A stretch of DNA of 50,488 nucleotides from an uncultured Nitrosomonas sp. (GTDB lineage: Bacteria > Pseudomonadota > Gammaproteobacteria > Burkholderiales > Nitrosomonadaceae). Position numbers and translations under genes: made by a program. The notes beneath the pieces are model-generated. The model was given only the letters and a program-made list of their open reading frames with translations. It was not told the origin of the DNA and made no database searches. Positions 1-9,652 of the stretch are shown here, one piece after another. The stretch spans positions 1 through 50,488 of the forward strand of contig NZ_CADEGP010000013.1 of assembly GCF_902826915.1 (NCBI RefSeq). The letters run 5' to 3'. The first letter of the stretch is position 1. Every line of letters starts with the position of its first letter.

Positions 1-55
1 ACGCGAGGGTGGTAGAACTGTTGGTGCCGGCGTTGTTGCTAAAATTATTGAGTGA
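1..55 (+). CDS. tuf: Elongation factor Tu, 3' end only
   Basis: The first 55 bases encode the last 17 residues of an open frame entering from the left, ending with the residues GAGVVAKIIE and a TGA at 53-55. This matches the C-terminus of EF-Tu, the GTPase that delivers aminoacyl-tRNA to the ribosome. Position directly before rpsJ is the usual arrangement where the str and S10 operons are joined. The identification depends on a short tail plus context. Confidence 0.85.
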   Translation, partial: REGGRTVGAGVVAKIIE

Positions 56-129
56 TCGAGAAGGTAAAGAAAAATAAGTTCAATATAGTTTGGTTTAATT
101 ATTGAATTTATTAATTCGGGAACGAGTAT

Positions 130-438
130 ATGCAAAATCAAAAAATTAGAATTCGTCTTAAAGCCTTCGATTATCGTTTGATAGATAAATCAGCTATAGA
201 AATTGTTGAAACAGCAAAAAGGACAGGAGCGGTAGTAAAGGGGCCGATTCCATTACCAACAAAGATAGAACGCTTTGATGTGTTGCGCTCGCCTCATGTG
301 AACAAGACTTCGCGTGATCAGTTTGAAATTAGAACGCATTTAAGGTTAATGGATATAATAGATCCGACAGATAAGACAGTGGACGCATTGATGAAATTGG
401 ACCTGCCTGCAGGTGTCGATGTAGAGATAAAGCTGTAA
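130..438 (+). CDS. rpsJ: 30S ribosomal protein S10
   Basis: S10 sits in the 30S head and in other bacteria also serves as NusE in transcription antitermination. The 102-residue product has the family length, begins [19 protein letters not shown] and carries the conserved [20 protein letters not shown] segment around residues 39-58. It is the first gene of the S10 operon, 74 bases after the tuf stop. The 66-base space before rplC has an AGAAGAGAGA ribosome-binding region for the next gene. Identification is secure. Confidence 0.98.
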   Translation: MQNQKIRIRLKAFDYRLIDKSAIEIVETAKRTGAVVKGPIPLPTKIERFDVLRSPHVNKTSRDQFEIRTHLRLMDIIDPTDKTVDALMKLDLPAGVDVEIKL

Positions 439-504
439 TAAAAAATTAATATTTTCTTAAGATTAAGAAATTAAATAAAGAACACTCCTGAGAAGAGAGA
501 TAGA

Positions 505-1152
505 ATGAGTTTAGGATTAATTGGCCGTAAGATCGGTATGATGCGAATATTCGTGGAGAATGGAGATGCTTTTCCAGTAACAGTAATTGATGTTACAAAT
601 AATCGTATAACTCAAATAAAGAAAACTTCTTCTGATGGTTATTGTGCTGCACAGATATCATTTGGTCAGAAAAAGATATCAAGGGTGAATAAATCGACAG
701 CCGGTCATTGTGCTAAAGCTGGTGTGGTGGTTGGGAGCATTGTCAGAGAGTTCAGGGTAAATGATGATTCTATTCTTGATCAATTCCAGAATGGTATGGA
801 GATTAGGAGCGATATATTTAAAATAGGGCAAAAAGTTGATATATCTGGAGTTACGATAGGAAAGGGTTTTGCAGGAGCAATAAAGTTACATCACTTCTCT
901 TCCAATAGAGCAAGTCATGGCAATTCGAAAGCGCATAATAAACCAGGGTCAATTGGTATGGCCCAAGATCCGGGGCGTATTTTTCCAGGTAAGCGTATGG
1001 CTGCGCATATGGGTAATGTGAGAAGAACTACACAAAATATTGAAATATTAAGAATTGATAGCGAAAGAAATTTGTTGTTAGTTAAGGGTGCGGTTCCAGG
1101 ATCGAAAGATGGATATGTAATAGTTCGATCAAGCGTAAAAGAAAAAAAGTGA
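505..1152 (+). CDS. rplC: 50S ribosomal protein L3
   Basis: L3 is an early 23S rRNA-binding assembly protein whose loop reaches towards the peptidyl-transferase centre. The 215-residue protein starts [16 protein letters not shown] and contains the family signature around residues 127-175: [19 protein letters not shown], the glutamine-containing [19 protein letters not shown], then the loop back into the core. The glutamine in AQDPGR corresponds to the residue methylated by PrmB in E. coli. rpsJ lies upstream and rplD follows after 40 bases. Length is close to the 209-residue E. coli protein. Confidence 0.98.
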   Translation: MSLGLIGRKIGMMRIFVENGDAFPVTVIDVTNNRITQIKKTSSDGYCAAQISFGQKKISRVNKSTAGHCAKAGVVVGSIVREFRVNDDSILDQFQNGMEIRSDIFKIGQKVDISGVTIGKGFAGAIKLHHFSSNRASHGNSKAHNKPGSIGMAQDPGRIFPGKRMAAHMGNVRRTTQNIEILRIDSERNLLLVKGAVPGSKDGYVIVRSSVKEKK

Positions 1153-1192
1153 ATTCATAAAGATAAAATATAAACAGTAGGGTGAATAAGTA

Positions 1193-1813
1193 ATGGAAAT
1201 TGAGCTTATCGATAATAAAAATCAGAAAACAGGAAGCATAACTGTCTCTGATGAGCTTTTTAAGAGAGATTATAACGAGGCGCTCGTTCATCAGGTTGTG
1301 ACTTCATATTTATCTAATGCACGTTCTGCAACTCGGGCACAAAAAGGTAGATCGGATATCGCAAAGTCAACTCGCAAGCCATGGCGCCAAAAAGGTACGG
1401 GCAGAGCACGTGCTGGTATGGCTTCGAGTCCTATATGGCGCGGTGGCGGTAAAATCTTTCCCAGCAGTTCTGAGGAAAGTTTTAAAAAGAAATTGAATAA
1501 AAAAATGTATCGTGCCGGAATTAGTTCTATATTCTCGCAACTAATTCGTGATAATAGGTTATTTGTTATTGAATCATTTAGCGTTGATTCGTATAAAACT
1601 AAAGCATTGTCAGAGAAATTAGAAGCTCTCGAATTGAGTAATGCGATGATTATAACGAATGAAATTGATAGTAATCTTTATTTGTCATCGCGAAATATTC
1701 CTAATATTGCTGTTGTTGAAGTGCACAATATAGATCCAGTCAGTCTTTTGAAATTTAAAAAAACACTTATCACGAGCGATAGTTTAAAAAGGATAGAGGA
1801 GCTTCTTTCATGA
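1193..1813 (+). CDS. rplD: 50S ribosomal protein L4
   Basis: L4 binds 23S rRNA and lines the exit tunnel; in E. coli it also represses its own operon, a role not testable here. The 206-residue product has the L4 tunnel-loop signature around residues 44-83: [23 protein letters not shown] is followed by KGTGRARAG and the glycine-rich RGGGKIFP. The stop overlaps the rplW start in an ATGA tetramer (1810-1813), so the two are probably translationally coupled. The C-terminal third is AT-rich and divergent, as is usual for the family. Confidence 0.98.
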   Translation: MEIELIDNKNQKTGSITVSDELFKRDYNEALVHQVVTSYLSNARSATRAQKGRSDIAKSTRKPWRQKGTGRARAGMASSPIWRGGGKIFPSSSEESFKKKLNKKMYRAGISSIFSQLIRDNRLFVIESFSVDSYKTKALSEKLEALELSNAMIITNEIDSNLYLSSRNIPNIAVVEVHNIDPVSLLKFKKTLITSDSLKRIEELLS

Positions 1814-2145
1814 ATAGTGTAATTAGCAATCAAGGCCGTTTATTAAAAATCATATTGGCGCCTCATATTTCAGAAAAGGCAACCTATTTAGGCGAGAAAA
1901 ATAATCAAACTATGTTTCGTGTAGCGACGGACGCTACTAAGCTAGAAATAAAAAGAGCTGTGGAGTTGCTATGGAAAGAACAAAAAATTGAAGTAGAAAA
2001 GGTTCAAACGATTAATGTTAAAGGAAAGAAAAAGCGGTTTGGACGTTTTATGGGAAAAAGATCTGATTGGAAAAAGGCTATAGTGAGGATTAAAAGCGGG
2101 CAAGAGTTGAATTTTGCAAATTTTTCGAATGTAGAGGCTAAATGA
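1810..2145 (+). CDS. rplW: 50S ribosomal protein L23
   Basis: L23 surrounds the tunnel exit and docks trigger factor and the signal recognition particle. The 111-residue protein contains the family motifs [11 protein letters not shown] near the N-terminus, then [23 protein letters not shown] and a terminal [10 protein letters not shown]. It starts inside the rplD stop and its own TGA shares a base with the rplB ATG, continuing the tightly packed S10 operon. The length of about 100 residues in E. coli is slightly exceeded at both ends. Confidence 0.97.
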   Translation: MNSVISNQGRLLKIILAPHISEKATYLGEKNNQTMFRVATDATKLEIKRAVELLWKEQKIEVEKVQTINVKGKKKRFGRFMGKRSDWKKAIVRIKSGQELNFANFSNVEAK

Positions 2146-2978
2146 TGGCGCTTGTAAAATTAAAACCAACATCGCCTGGGCGAAGATCTGTTGTTAAGCT
2201 GGTAAATAAAGAATTGCACAAAGGAAAGCCTCATAAAAGTTTACTTGAAAAGCAGTCTAAAACTGCAGGCCGTAATCATCATGGGCATATCACCACACGG
2301 CACCGTGGTGGAGGTCATAAACAACATTATAGGTTGATGGATTTTAAACGCAATAAAGATGATGTCGCCGCTACTATAGAGCGTATTGAATATGATCCAA
2401 ATAGATCAGCTAATATCGCTTTGGTATGTTATGCCGATGGGGAAAGAAAATACATAATTGCACCAAAAGGATTGGCAGTAGGAATGAAAATTGGTAGTGG
2501 AAATTTGGCACAAATTAAGCTTGGTGATACTTTATCACTACGTAATATACCAATAGGAACAATAGTTCATTGTGTTGAGTTGTTGCCTGGAAAAGGAGCT
2601 CAATTAGCTAGATCAGCAGGTTCGTTTGTTCAATTGCAAGCTAGAGAAGGTAATTACGCGCAAATTAAACTGCGGTCAGGTGAGGTGCGTAAAGTTCATA
2701 TAGATTGCCGTGCTACTATCGGTGAGGTAGGAAATGCAGAGCATGGTTTGAGATCCATTGGTAAGGCGGGCGCAGTAAGATGGCGTGGAGTTAGGCCGAC
2801 TGTGCGTGGCGTGGCAATGAATCCCGTAGATCATCCTCATGGTGGCGGTGAAGGTAGAACATCAGCGGGGAGACATCCGGTAAGTCCTTGGGGGACACCA
2901 GCCAAGGGATATAGGACTCGCAAAAATAAAAGAACAAATGTGATGATAATTCGTCATCGTTATTCAAAAAAAGGGTGA
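2145..2978 (+). CDS. rplB: 50S ribosomal protein L2
   Basis: L2 is a primary 23S rRNA-binding protein needed for subunit joining and peptidyl transfer. Two ATGs lie in tandem at 2142 and 2145; I take 2145 because it gives the family N-terminus [14 protein letters not shown]. The 277-residue product contains [17 protein letters not shown] near residue 50 and the highly conserved [14 protein letters not shown] near residue 224, which includes the histidine important for activity. It overlaps the rplW stop by one base and lies four bases before rpsS. Confidence 0.98.
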   Translation: MALVKLKPTSPGRRSVVKLVNKELHKGKPHKSLLEKQSKTAGRNHHGHITTRHRGGGHKQHYRLMDFKRNKDDVAATIERIEYDPNRSANIALVCYADGERKYIIAPKGLAVGMKIGSGNLAQIKLGDTLSLRNIPIGTIVHCVELLPGKGAQLARSAGSFVQLQAREGNYAQIKLRSGEVRKVHIDCRATIGEVGNAEHGLRSIGKAGAVRWRGVRPTVRGVAMNPVDHPHGGGEGRTSAGRHPVSPWGTPAKGYRTRKNKRTNVMIIRHRYSKKG

Positions 2979-2982
2979 TTAA

Positions 2983-3264
2983 ATGCCACGCTCAGTAAAA
3001 AAAGGACCATTCGTTGACACTCATTTAGTGTTAAAAATAGAAAAGGCGCGAAATACAAATGATAAGCGGCCTATTAAAACATGGTCGAGACGATCAACGA
3101 TATTGCCTGATTTTATTGGATTAACTGTAGCAGTCCATAATGGAAAACAACACATACCGATATTTGTTACCGAAAATATGGTGGGTCATAAGTTTGGGGA
3201 ATTTTCATTAACACGTACTTTTAAAGGACATGCTGGTGACAAGAAAGTTGTTACGAAGCGTTAA
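2983..3264 (+). CDS. rpsS: 30S ribosomal protein S19
   Basis: S19 is part of the 30S head, contacts S13 and helps form the intersubunit bridge near the A site. The 93-residue protein starts [12 protein letters not shown] and shows the family signature from about residue 53: [19 protein letters not shown] followed by LGEF-like [13 protein letters not shown]. Length agrees with E. coli (92). It begins four bases after rplB, so coupled translation is likely. No unusual feature. Confidence 0.98.
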   Translation: MPRSVKKGPFVDTHLVLKIEKARNTNDKRPIKTWSRRSTILPDFIGLTVAVHNGKQHIPIFVTENMVGHKFGEFSLTRTFKGHAGDKKVVTKR

Positions 3265-3273
3265 AAAATAAAA

Positions 3274-3633
3274 ATGGAAACAATTGCTAAATTACGTGGT
3301 GCAAGAATTTCAGCTCAGAAATGTCGTCTTGTTGCTGATCAAGTAAGGGGCTTAGCTGTGGACAGGGCGTTGAACATATTAATATTTAGTCCAAAAAAGG
3401 GTGCGGAAATAATACATAAGCTACTAGAGTCTGCAATAGCAAATGCTGAACACAATGATGGTGCTGATATTGATGAGCTTACGATCTCATCAATTATTGT
3501 TGATCAAGGTGCATCTATGAAGAGAACTAGTGCTCGTGCTAAAGGTCGTGGAAATAGAATTGTGAAACCAACTTGCCACATATCACTGACTTTGGGTGAT
3601 GGTAGTAGTTATACTAATAAAGGCACTAACTGA
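3274..3633 (+). CDS. rplV: 50S ribosomal protein L22
   Basis: L22 spans the 50S subunit; its beta-hairpin lines the exit tunnel and is the site of macrolide-resistance changes in other species. The 119-residue product begins [26 protein letters not shown], and the hairpin region near residues 82-100 has the usual [16 protein letters not shown] pattern with flanking KPTCHI. It is about nine residues longer than E. coli L22 owing to a polar C-terminal tail. There is one base between its stop and the rpsC ATG. Confidence 0.97.
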   Translation: METIAKLRGARISAQKCRLVADQVRGLAVDRALNILIFSPKKGAEIIHKLLESAIANAEHNDGADIDELTISSIIVDQGASMKRTSARAKGRGNRIVKPTCHISLTLGDGSSYTNKGTN

Positions 3634-3634
3634 T

Positions 3635-4453
3635 ATGGGTCAAAAAATAAATCCGACTGGTTTTAGGCTGTCTGTGCAAAAAAATTGGTTGTCGAGATGG
3701 TATGCGAATAGTAGTAATTTTCCGGCTATGCTTAATGAAGACATAAAGGTTCGGACTTTTCTTGCAAATAGACTTAAAAATGCATCGGTTGGTAAGATTT
3801 TGATAGAAAGGCCTTCAAAGAATGCTAGAATTACAATTTTTAGTTCTCGCCCGGGTGTCGTTATAGGTAAGAAAGGTGAAGATATTGAAGTATTGCGTAG
3901 CGAGCTACAAAAAAGAATGGGTGTTCCTGTTCATGTAAATATAGAAGAAATTAGAAAACCAGAAATTGATGCACAATTAATAGCGGATAATATCGCGCAA
4001 CAGTTAGAAAAAAGAATAATGTTTCGAAGAGCAATGAAACGGGCAATGCAGAATGCTATGAGACTTGGTGCTCAAGGAATAAAAATTATGAGCTCTGGTA
4101 GATTAAATGGGATTGAGATTGCTCGTACTGAGTGGTATAGAGAAGGAAGAGTTCCACTTCATACGTTAAGAGCTGATATTGATTACGGAACATCAGAAGC
4201 TAAAACAACTTATGGAATCATAGGTATAAAAGTATGGATTTTTAAAGGTGAATTACTTGGTAAAGGCGAACAAGTAATTCATTCATTTACAAATCAGAAT
4301 TCAGAAAATGAAAAAAAAAGACACAATAAGCGTTCTTCTTTGTCATTCATAAATTCCTCAGATTCAAAGAATGAAATAAACAGTAATAAAGATTCAGGTT
4401 TAGAAGATAGTTCGACCCATACTGAGCAGATTGCAGAAGTTGATGAAAAATGA
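3635..4453 (+). CDS. rpsC: 30S ribosomal protein S3 with long polar tail
   Basis: S3 lies at the mRNA entry channel and contributes to helicase activity of the ribosome. I use ATG 3635 because it gives [20 protein letters not shown], the family start; an in-frame ATG at 3596 lies within rplV. The KH domain shows [14 protein letters not shown] near residue 74 and the C-terminal S3 domain contains [26 protein letters not shown]. The 272-residue protein exceeds the 233 of E. coli because of about 50 low-complexity residues rich in N, S, K, E and D after residue 219. Confidence 0.97.
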   Translation: MGQKINPTGFRLSVQKNWLSRWYANSSNFPAMLNEDIKVRTFLANRLKNASVGKILIERPSKNARITIFSSRPGVVIGKKGEDIEVLRSELQKRMGVPVHVNIEEIRKPEIDAQLIADNIAQQLEKRIMFRRAMKRAMQNAMRLGAQGIKIMSSGRLNGIEIARTEWYREGRVPLHTLRADIDYGTSEAKTTYGIIGIKVWIFKGELLGKGEQVIHSFTNQNSENEKKRHNKRSSLSFINSSDSKNEINSNKDSGLEDSSTHTEQIAEVDEK

Positions 4454-4468
4454 ATTGTGGAGAAATGA

Positions 4469-4885
4469 ATGCTTCAACCAGCTAGAACTAAATATAGAAA
4501 GCAGCAAAAAGGAAGAAATACTGGGATCGCCACGCGTGGAGCTAAAGTTAGCTTCGGTGAATTCGGCTTAAAAGCGATAGGAAGAGGACGACTAACATCA
4601 CGTCAAATTGAAGCGGCTCGTAGGGCGATGACGAGACATATCAAAAGAGGGGGGCGAATTTGGATCAGGATTTTTCCTGATAAACCAATCTCGCAAAAAC
4701 CTGCTGAAGTTAGAATGGGGAATGGAAAAGGAAATCCAGAGTATTATGTGGCAGAAATACAACCGGGAAAAGTTTTGTATGAAATGGATGGAGTGACAGA
4801 AGAGTTGGCAAAAGAAGCTTTCCGACTAGCTGCAGCAAAGCTTCCTATTAGAACAACATTTACTATAAGGCAAATTGGTGGATAG
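4469..4885 (+). CDS. rplP: 50S ribosomal protein L16
   Basis: L16 positions A-site and P-site tRNA in the 50S subunit. The 138-residue protein starts [17 protein letters not shown] and has the family signatures [18 protein letters not shown] near residue 50 and [16 protein letters not shown] near residue 82. That second motif includes the arginine hydroxylated by YcfD in E. coli. Length matches the family (136). It starts 15 bases after rpsC and its stop is two bases before the rpmC ATG. Confidence 0.98.
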   Translation: MLQPARTKYRKQQKGRNTGIATRGAKVSFGEFGLKAIGRGRLTSRQIEAARRAMTRHIKRGGRIWIRIFPDKPISQKPAEVRMGNGKGNPEYYVAEIQPGKVLYEMDGVTEELAKEAFRLAAAKLPIRTTFTIRQIGG

Positions 4886-4887
4886 TG

Positions 4888-5085
4888 ATGAAGTCAGTCG
4901 AATTGAAAAACAAACAGCTATCGGAATTAAATGTCGAGCTAATTTCTTTATTAAAAGCGCAATTTGGGTTAAGAATGCAACTGGCAACGCAGCAGTTGTC
5001 GAATACTAATAAGCTACGAATGATAAAAAGAGATATTGCCAGAGTAAAAACATTTATAACCCAGCAACAAAATGATCATGAATAG
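4888..5085 (+). CDS. rpmC: 50S ribosomal protein L29
   Basis: L29 is a small helical protein near the tunnel exit, beside L23. ATG 4888 gives [21 protein letters not shown], in line with the family; a GTG directly in front at 4885 is a less likely start. The remaining 65 residues include [14 protein letters not shown] and the terminal [12 protein letters not shown] motif diagnostic of L29. It lies two bases after rplP and overlaps the first codons of rpsQ. Confidence 0.96.
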   Translation: MKSVELKNKQLSELNVELISLLKAQFGLRMQLATQQLSNTNKLRMIKRDIARVKTFITQQQNDHE

Positions 5086-5329
5086 CGATAAATTAAACCG
5101 TACACGTACTATAAGTGGGAAAGTTATTAGTAATAAGATGGATAAAACTGTAACCGTATTGGTAGAGCGTAGATTGATACATCCACTGTATGGGAAGTTT
5201 ATTACAAGAACTAAGAAATATCATGCTCACGATGAAACTAATCGGTATTCGATAGGCGATACCGTTTTATTAGAAGAATGTCGGCCTTTATCTAAAACCA
5301 AAAATTGGAAAGTAATAGATAAAATATAG
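5072..5329 (+). CDS. rpsQ: 30S ribosomal protein S17
   Basis: S17 is a primary 16S rRNA-binding OB-fold protein of the 30S body. The 85-residue product shows the family core [21 protein letters not shown] near residue 13 and [19 protein letters not shown] after it. Two in-frame ATGs (5072 and 5078) both lie inside the end of rpmC, so the true start is uncertain by two codons; the overlap suggests coupling in either case. An unusual 176-base gap follows before rplN. Confidence 0.97.
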   Translation: MIMNSDKLNRTRTISGKVISNKMDKTVTVLVERRLIHPLYGKFITRTKKYHAHDETNRYSIGDTVLLEECRPLSKTKNWKVIDKI

Positions 5330-5505
5330 AGAATACAGAGTAAATAAGATATTTGTATAGTATTTAGACTATGTGATATATCAATGTTTATTTCATATTA
5401 GGTTTTGGATATGGTAAGAATTTTAATTGATTTGTTCTGATCTAGCCATTGAAAATAATATTTAATCAGTGCTTGAAATAAATTATAACGAAAAGCGAAT
5501 AGAAA

Positions 5506-5874
5506 ATGATTCAAATGCAATCAATATTACGGGTAGCAGATAATACTGGTGCTCGTTCACTTATGTGTATAAAAGTACTTGGCGGATCAAAAAGAAAATA
5601 CGCTGGAATAGGTGATATTATTAAAGTTAGCGTTAAAGATGCGGCACCTAGAGGAAAAGTAAAAAAAGGTGAGGTATATAATGCAGTAGTAGTTAGAACA
5701 GCGAAAGGTGTAAGACGTAATGACGGATCTTTATTAAAATTCGACGACAATGCAGCTGTATTGCTTAATAATAAATTTGAGCCGATAGGAACACGTATAT
5801 TTGGCCCAGTGACTCGAGAGTTGCGAAATGTGCATTTTATGAAAATTGTATCTCTAGCTCCAGAAGTATTATAG
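5506..5874 (+). CDS. rplN: 50S ribosomal protein L14
   Basis: L14 takes part in intersubunit bridges on the 50S surface. The 122-residue protein has exactly the family length and starts [18 protein letters not shown], with the L14 signature around residues 60-86: [14 protein letters not shown] followed by [16 protein letters not shown]. This is the first gene of the spc group. The upstream 176 bases are AT-rich and noncoding, so an independent promoter is possible, although I found no clear -35/-10 pair there. Confidence 0.98.
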   Translation: MIQMQSILRVADNTGARSLMCIKVLGGSKRKYAGIGDIIKVSVKDAAPRGKVKKGEVYNAVVVRTAKGVRRNDGSLLKFDDNAAVLLNNKFEPIGTRIFGPVTRELRNVHFMKIVSLAPEVL

Positions 5875-5892
5875 CTATGGGAGGGGAGTGAT

Positions 5893-6210
5893 ATGCAAAA
5901 ATTAAAAAAGGGTGATGACGTGATTATCATTGCCGGTAAAGATAAAGGCAAAAGAGGAACTGTTCTTCGTATTGAAAGAATCGATTATTTAATCATTCAA
6001 GGAATAAATATAGTTAAGAAACATCAAAAACCTAACCCGACTAATGGTAGTGCGGGTGGCATAATCGGAAAAGAAATGCCGATACATGTTTCTAACGTTG
6101 CAATTTATAATTTTAATTCAAAGAAACCTGACAGAGTTGGATTTAAGCTTACTTCGGAAAATAATAAAGTCCGTATATTTAAATCTAGTGGCGATTTGAT
6201 TGAACCGTAA
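5893..6210 (+). CDS. rplX: 50S ribosomal protein L24
   Basis: L24 initiates 50S assembly and contains a KOW domain. The 105-residue product begins [20 protein letters not shown], the KOW motif, followed by [20 protein letters not shown] and the KHQKPNP signature near residue 42. A GGGAGGGGAG ribosome-binding region precedes the ATG. The length agrees with the E. coli protein (104). It is 18 bases after rplN and 19 bases before rplE. Confidence 0.98.
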   Translation: MQKLKKGDDVIIIAGKDKGKRGTVLRIERIDYLIIQGINIVKKHQKPNPTNGSAGGIIGKEMPIHVSNVAIYNFNSKKPDRVGFKLTSENNKVRIFKSSGDLIEP

Positions 6211-6229
6211 AAAGGAAGTGGATTTAAGT

Positions 6230-6769
6230 ATGACTCGCTTACAAGAATATTATAAGAATGTGGCTGTTAAGAAACTAATGGAACAATTCAAATACAATTC
6301 AATAATGGAAGTACCACGCATAACAAAAATTACTTTAAATATTGGTCTAGGTGAAGCGACTATAGACAAAAAAATAATAGAGAACGCACTAGCTGACATA
6401 AAAAAAATATCTGGCCAGCATCCTGTAATTACTAAAGCTAAGAAATCTATTGCAACATTTAAGGTAAGACAGGATTATCCAATAGGATGTATGGTTACAC
6501 TGAGACGAGTTAGAATGTATGAGTTTCTCGATCGACTAATAACCATCGCAATACCCAGAATAAGAGATTTTAGAGGAATTTCTGGAAAATCTTTTGATGG
6601 CAGGGGTAACTATAATATGGGTATAAAAGAACAAATTATTTTCCCCGAGATAGATTATGATAAAATAGACGATTTGCGTGGAATGAATATATCAATTACA
6701 ACTACAGCTAAAAGTGATGCTGAGGCGAAGGCATTGTTATCTGCCTTCAATTTTCCATTTAAAAACTGA
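6230..6769 (+). CDS. rplE: 50S ribosomal protein L5
   Basis: L5 holds 5S rRNA in the central protuberance and touches P-site tRNA. I start at ATG 6230 ([20 protein letters not shown]), preceded by AAGGAAG, which gives the family length of 179; an upstream in-frame ATG at 6200 lies inside rplX. Motifs include [10 protein letters not shown] near residue 36, [17 protein letters not shown] near residue 86 and the G-rich [19 protein letters not shown]. Of its 12 arginines, six use AGA and one AGG, which is odd for a highly expressed gene. Confidence 0.97.
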   Translation: MTRLQEYYKNVAVKKLMEQFKYNSIMEVPRITKITLNIGLGEATIDKKIIENALADIKKISGQHPVITKAKKSIATFKVRQDYPIGCMVTLRRVRMYEFLDRLITIAIPRIRDFRGISGKSFDGRGNYNMGIKEQIIFPEIDYDKIDDLRGMNISITTTAKSDAEAKALLSAFNFPFKN

Positions 6770-6776
6770 GATCAAA

Positions 6777-7082
6777 ATGGCAAAGCTTGCTATTATTAAT
6801 AGAAATATCAAAAGATATAAAATAGTGCAGAAGTATGTTGGGCAAAGGATAAATTTAAAGAAAATAATAAATGATTCTGCGCTCAGTGATACCGAGCGTA
6901 GTGAAGCTCGTCTAGCATTGCAAAATTTACCGAGAGACTCTAGTCCAGTGCGATTAAGAAATAGGTGTGCATTAACCGGTAGGCCTAGAGGTGTTTACTC
7001 TAAATTTGGCCTAGGAAGGAGCAAGTTAAGAGATATCGCGATGAGTGGTAAAATTCCAGGAATAATCAAAGCTAGCTGGTAA
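6777..7082 (+). CDS. rpsN: 30S ribosomal protein S14, zinc-independent form
   Basis: S14 completes the 30S head. I use ATG 6777 ([20 protein letters not shown]), which gives the 101-residue length of the long bacterial form; the frame is open further upstream into rplE. The C-terminal signature [21 protein letters not shown] lacks the two CxxC pairs of the short form, so this is the C-minus, zinc-independent paralogue type. The rpmJ product in this window, by contrast, keeps its zinc ligands. A 71-base gap separates it from rpsH. Confidence 0.97.
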   Translation: MAKLAIINRNIKRYKIVQKYVGQRINLKKIINDSALSDTERSEARLALQNLPRDSSPVRLRNRCALTGRPRGVYSKFGLGRSKLRDIAMSGKIPGIIKASW

Positions 7083-7153
7083 TGTATGATCTTTGCTTGA
7101 TAGTAAAAATTATCAATTTTGTATTAATGTAACTAATCGGTAGGTAATGCATT

Positions 7154-7549
7154 ATGAGTATGAGTGATCCTATAGCGGATATGCTAACACGGGTGCGTAA
7201 TGGGCAAATGGCAAAAAAAATATCAGTAATAATGCCAAGTTCTCGCATTAAACATGCAATAGCTAGTGTTCTGAAAGATGAGGGGTATATAGAAGCTTTT
7301 GATATCATCGATCAGGGAGGCAAAAAAAATATAGAAATCAAACTAAAATATCATTCGGGTGATCGAGTAATAGAAAAGATAAAACGCGTTAGCAAACCTG
7401 GTTTAAGAATTTATAAATCTAGTAAGAATTTGCCTAATGTAATGAACGGATTGGGGATTGCAATCATGTCTACATCTAAAGGTGTGATGACTCAAAGAAA
7501 AGCACAACATCTTGGAGTTGGCGGAGAATTATTATGTTATGTTGTTTAA
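7154..7549 (+). CDS. rpsH: 30S ribosomal protein S8
   Basis: S8 binds the central domain of 16S rRNA; in E. coli it also represses the spc operon. The 131-residue product starts [18 protein letters not shown] and ends with the S8 signature [20 protein letters not shown]. The central region is diverged but length is exactly that of the family. The 71 bases before it are noncoding and AT-rich. rplF follows after 12 bases containing an AAAGGAGA ribosome-binding site. Confidence 0.98.
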   Translation: MSMSDPIADMLTRVRNGQMAKKISVIMPSSRIKHAIASVLKDEGYIEAFDIIDQGGKKNIEIKLKYHSGDRVIEKIKRVSKPGLRIYKSSKNLPNVMNGLGIAIMSTSKGVMTQRKAQHLGVGGELLCYVV

Positions 7550-7561
7550 AGGAGATATTAA

Positions 7562-8095
7562 ATGTCTCGTGTTAGTAAAAATCCCATAACCATCCCATCC
7601 AATGTTGAAGTGATCGCTTCTAATAATAACATATCAATAAAAGGACCTCTAGGAACTTTACATCAAAAATTAACTAATGTTGTTGTGTTGGAAGTGGTTG
7701 AAAATGAAATTAGAATTAAGTCAGTAAATGAATCAAAGCATGCTAACGCTATGTCAGGGACAGTCAGGTCTCTTGTGGCTAATATGGTTCACGGTGTGAC
7801 TGTCGGTTTTGAAAGGAGATTACAGTTAGTGGGTGTTGGCTATCGAGCTCAGGCAGCGCAGAATAAAATTAACTTGGCTTTGGGATTTTCACATCCTATA
7901 GATTATATCATCCCTGATGGAATCAAAATTGAAACCCCGACGCAGACAGAGATCCTTATTAAAGGAATGAACAAGCAAGTAGTTGGGCAAACGGCTGCTG
8001 AAATACGAGCATATAGAAAACCAGAGCCATATAAGGGTAAGGGTGTTCGTTATTCAGATGAGAAAATTATTCTCAAAGAAACGAAGAAAAAATAA
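7562..8095 (+). CDS. rplF: 50S ribosomal protein L6
   Basis: L6 lies by the sarcin-ricin loop and factor-binding site of the 50S subunit. The 177-residue protein matches the family length and shows MSRVSKNPITIPSNVEV at the start and the C-terminal L6 signature TEILIKGMNKQVVGQTAAEI followed by RKPEPYKGKGVRYSDE. AAAGGAGATATTAA directly upstream is a strong ribosome-binding region. It sits 12 bases after rpsH and 10 bases before rplR. Confidence 0.98.
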   Translation: MSRVSKNPITIPSNVEVIASNNNISIKGPLGTLHQKLTNVVVLEVVENEIRIKSVNESKHANAMSGTVRSLVANMVHGVTVGFERRLQLVGVGYRAQAAQNKINLALGFSHPIDYIIPDGIKIETPTQTEILIKGMNKQVVGQTAAEIRAYRKPEPYKGKGVRYSDEKIILKETKKK

Positions 8096-8105
8096 GTGAA
8101 ATAAT

Positions 8106-8462
8106 ATGGCAAATTTAAAAGATAGGCGATTAAGACGCTCAAGAAAGACTCGATATAAGATTGCAGAAATCGGAACAATAAGATTATGTGTGCATAGAAC
8201 TAATTTGCATATATATGCGCAATTAATAGATGATAATCAGCATAAAACCATAGCTTGTGCGTCTACTTTAGAGTCCGATGTTAAAAAAGAAATTTCATCA
8301 GGTAGCTCCGTGACAGCTGCGTCTTTTATTGGGAAAAGAATCGCCGAGAAAGGTAAGGAGTGTGGAATTACAAATATCGCCTTTGACAGATCTGGATATA
8401 AATTTCATGGAAGAATAAAGGCGCTGGCAGAGTCTGCGCGCCAAAATGGATTAAAATTCTAA
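8106..8462 (+). CDS. rplR: 50S ribosomal protein L18
   Basis: L18 binds 5S rRNA with L5 and L25. The 118-residue product starts with a basic tail ([14 protein letters not shown]) and contains [16 protein letters not shown] near residue 28 and the C-terminal family motif [25 protein letters not shown]. Length matches E. coli (117). It lies in the expected order between rplF and rpsE, with short spacings on both sides. Confidence 0.98.
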   Translation: MANLKDRRLRRSRKTRYKIAEIGTIRLCVHRTNLHIYAQLIDDNQHKTIACASTLESDVKKEISSGSSVTAASFIGKRIAEKGKECGITNIAFDRSGYKFHGRIKALAESARQNGLKF

Positions 8463-8475
8463 TCAAGGATTTAAA

Positions 8476-9018
8476 ATGGCAAAAATTGGCAAGGCAGGTG
8501 TGAAGCCCTCAGGAAATGAAGAGACTGGTGATGATTTGCGAGAGAAAATGGTGGCTATCAATCGAGTTACCAAAGTTGTAAAGGGTGGACGTATTTTAGG
8601 CTTTGCAGCGCTTACTGTTGTGGGAGATGGCGATGGCAGTGTCGGGATGGGAAAGGGAAAATCACGGGAAGTTCCGGTTGCCGTTCAAAAGGCTATGGAT
8701 GAAGCTCGTAGAAGAATGATTAAGATTAAATTAAAAAACGGTACTATATATCATCCAATTATTGCTTCCCATGGAGCTGCTAAAGTATATATGCAGCCTG
8801 CACCAGAGGGGACGGGAATTATTGCTGGCGGACCTATGCGAGCGATTTTTGAAGTAATTGGTATGACGGATATTCTAGCTAAATGTATTGGTTCTACGAA
8901 TCCATATAATGTTGTGCGAGCAACAATTAAGGGATTAAGTTCTATGAACACACCTGCAAGTATAGCTGCAAAACGTGGGAAAACGGTTAAAGAAATTTTA
9001 GGACTTGATAATGGTTGA
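8476..9018 (+). CDS. rpsE: 30S ribosomal protein S5
   Basis: S5 lies on the solvent side of the decoding region; changes in it affect fidelity and spectinomycin sensitivity in other bacteria. The 180-residue product has the S5 double-stranded RNA-binding signature from about residue 28 ([20 protein letters not shown]), then [22 protein letters not shown] and the C-terminal [20 protein letters not shown]. It is slightly longer than E. coli S5 (167) at its N-terminus. Its last codons overlap the rpmD start. Confidence 0.98.
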   Translation: MAKIGKAGVKPSGNEETGDDLREKMVAINRVTKVVKGGRILGFAALTVVGDGDGSVGMGKGKSREVPVAVQKAMDEARRRMIKIKLKNGTIYHPIIASHGAAKVYMQPAPEGTGIIAGGPMRAIFEVIGMTDILAKCIGSTNPYNVVRATIKGLSSMNTPASIAAKRGKTVKEILGLDNG

Positions 9019-9202
9019 TGAAAAAATACCAAATACTATAAAAATATACTTGGTTAAAAGTTTAATAGGCGTGAAACAATCTCATAGAGCAACTATAAGG
9101 GGTTTGGGTTTAAAAAAAATTAACAGCTCATCAGTGCTAGAGAAAACACCCGAAACTATTGGAATGATTAATAAGATTAAATACTTAATAAAGTGCGATT
9201 GA
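9011..9202 (+). CDS. rpmD: 50S ribosomal protein L30
   Basis: L30 is a small 50S protein. I use ATG 9011 ([20 protein letters not shown]), which overlaps the rpsE stop by eight bases; a TTG at 9005 is a weaker in-frame alternative. The 63-residue product contains the short family core [20 protein letters not shown] followed by [20 protein letters not shown]. It is diverged at the C-terminus, but order between rpsE and rplO confirms the call. One base separates it from rplO. Confidence 0.93.
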   Translation: MVDEKIPNTIKIYLVKSLIGVKQSHRATIRGLGLKKINSSSVLEKTPETIGMINKIKYLIKCD

Positions 9203-9203
9203 T

Positions 9204-9635
9204 ATGTTTTTAAATTCAATTAAACCTGCTATTGGTTCTGCGAAAAGTAAAGTGCGAGTGGGGCGGGGTATGGGGTCAGGTTTTGGAAAAACTTGCGGTC
9301 GAGGCCATAAAGGACAAAAATCACGTTCCGGAGGATTTCATAAAGTAGGGTTTGAGGGCGGACAAATGCCAATTCAGCGGCGTTTGCCAAAAAGAGGTTT
9401 TTTGACTTTTAAAAGAGATGATTATTCTTGCTTGCGGGTGAGGGATTTAAAGATAGTTTCTGAGGAAGTGATTAGTGTTGATTTGTTAAAAAAATATAAT
9501 ATTATTTCCGATAAAGTTAAAAAAGTTAAAATTTATGGTATAGATCAAATTGATAGAGCGATTTCGTTGCAAGGATTCTATATCAGCAAAGGAACCAAAG
9601 TGATGATAGAAGCTTCGGGTGGAAAAATATTATAG
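9204..9635 (+). CDS. rplO: 50S ribosomal protein L15
   Basis: L15 is a late-assembly 50S protein with a long rRNA-penetrating N-terminus. The 143-residue product shows the glycine- and arginine-rich signature from residue 13 (KSKVRVGRGMGSGFGKT), then GRGHKGQKSRSGG and FEGGQMPIQRRLPKRGF near residue 49. Length equals that of E. coli within one residue. It stands one base after rpmD and 17 bases before secY, the standard spc order. Confidence 0.98.
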   Translation: MFLNSIKPAIGSAKSKVRVGRGMGSGFGKTCGRGHKGQKSRSGGFHKVGFEGGQMPIQRRLPKRGFLTFKRDDYSCLRVRDLKIVSEEVISVDLLKKYNIISDKVKKVKIYGIDQIDRAISLQGFYISKGTKVMIEASGGKIL

Positions 9636-9652
9636 AAGCATAAGGAATAAAA

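Noticed and set aside
5511..5951. 146-codon minus-strand frame opposite rplN and rplX
   Set aside because: It is antisense to two certain ribosomal genes and has no recognisable sequence.
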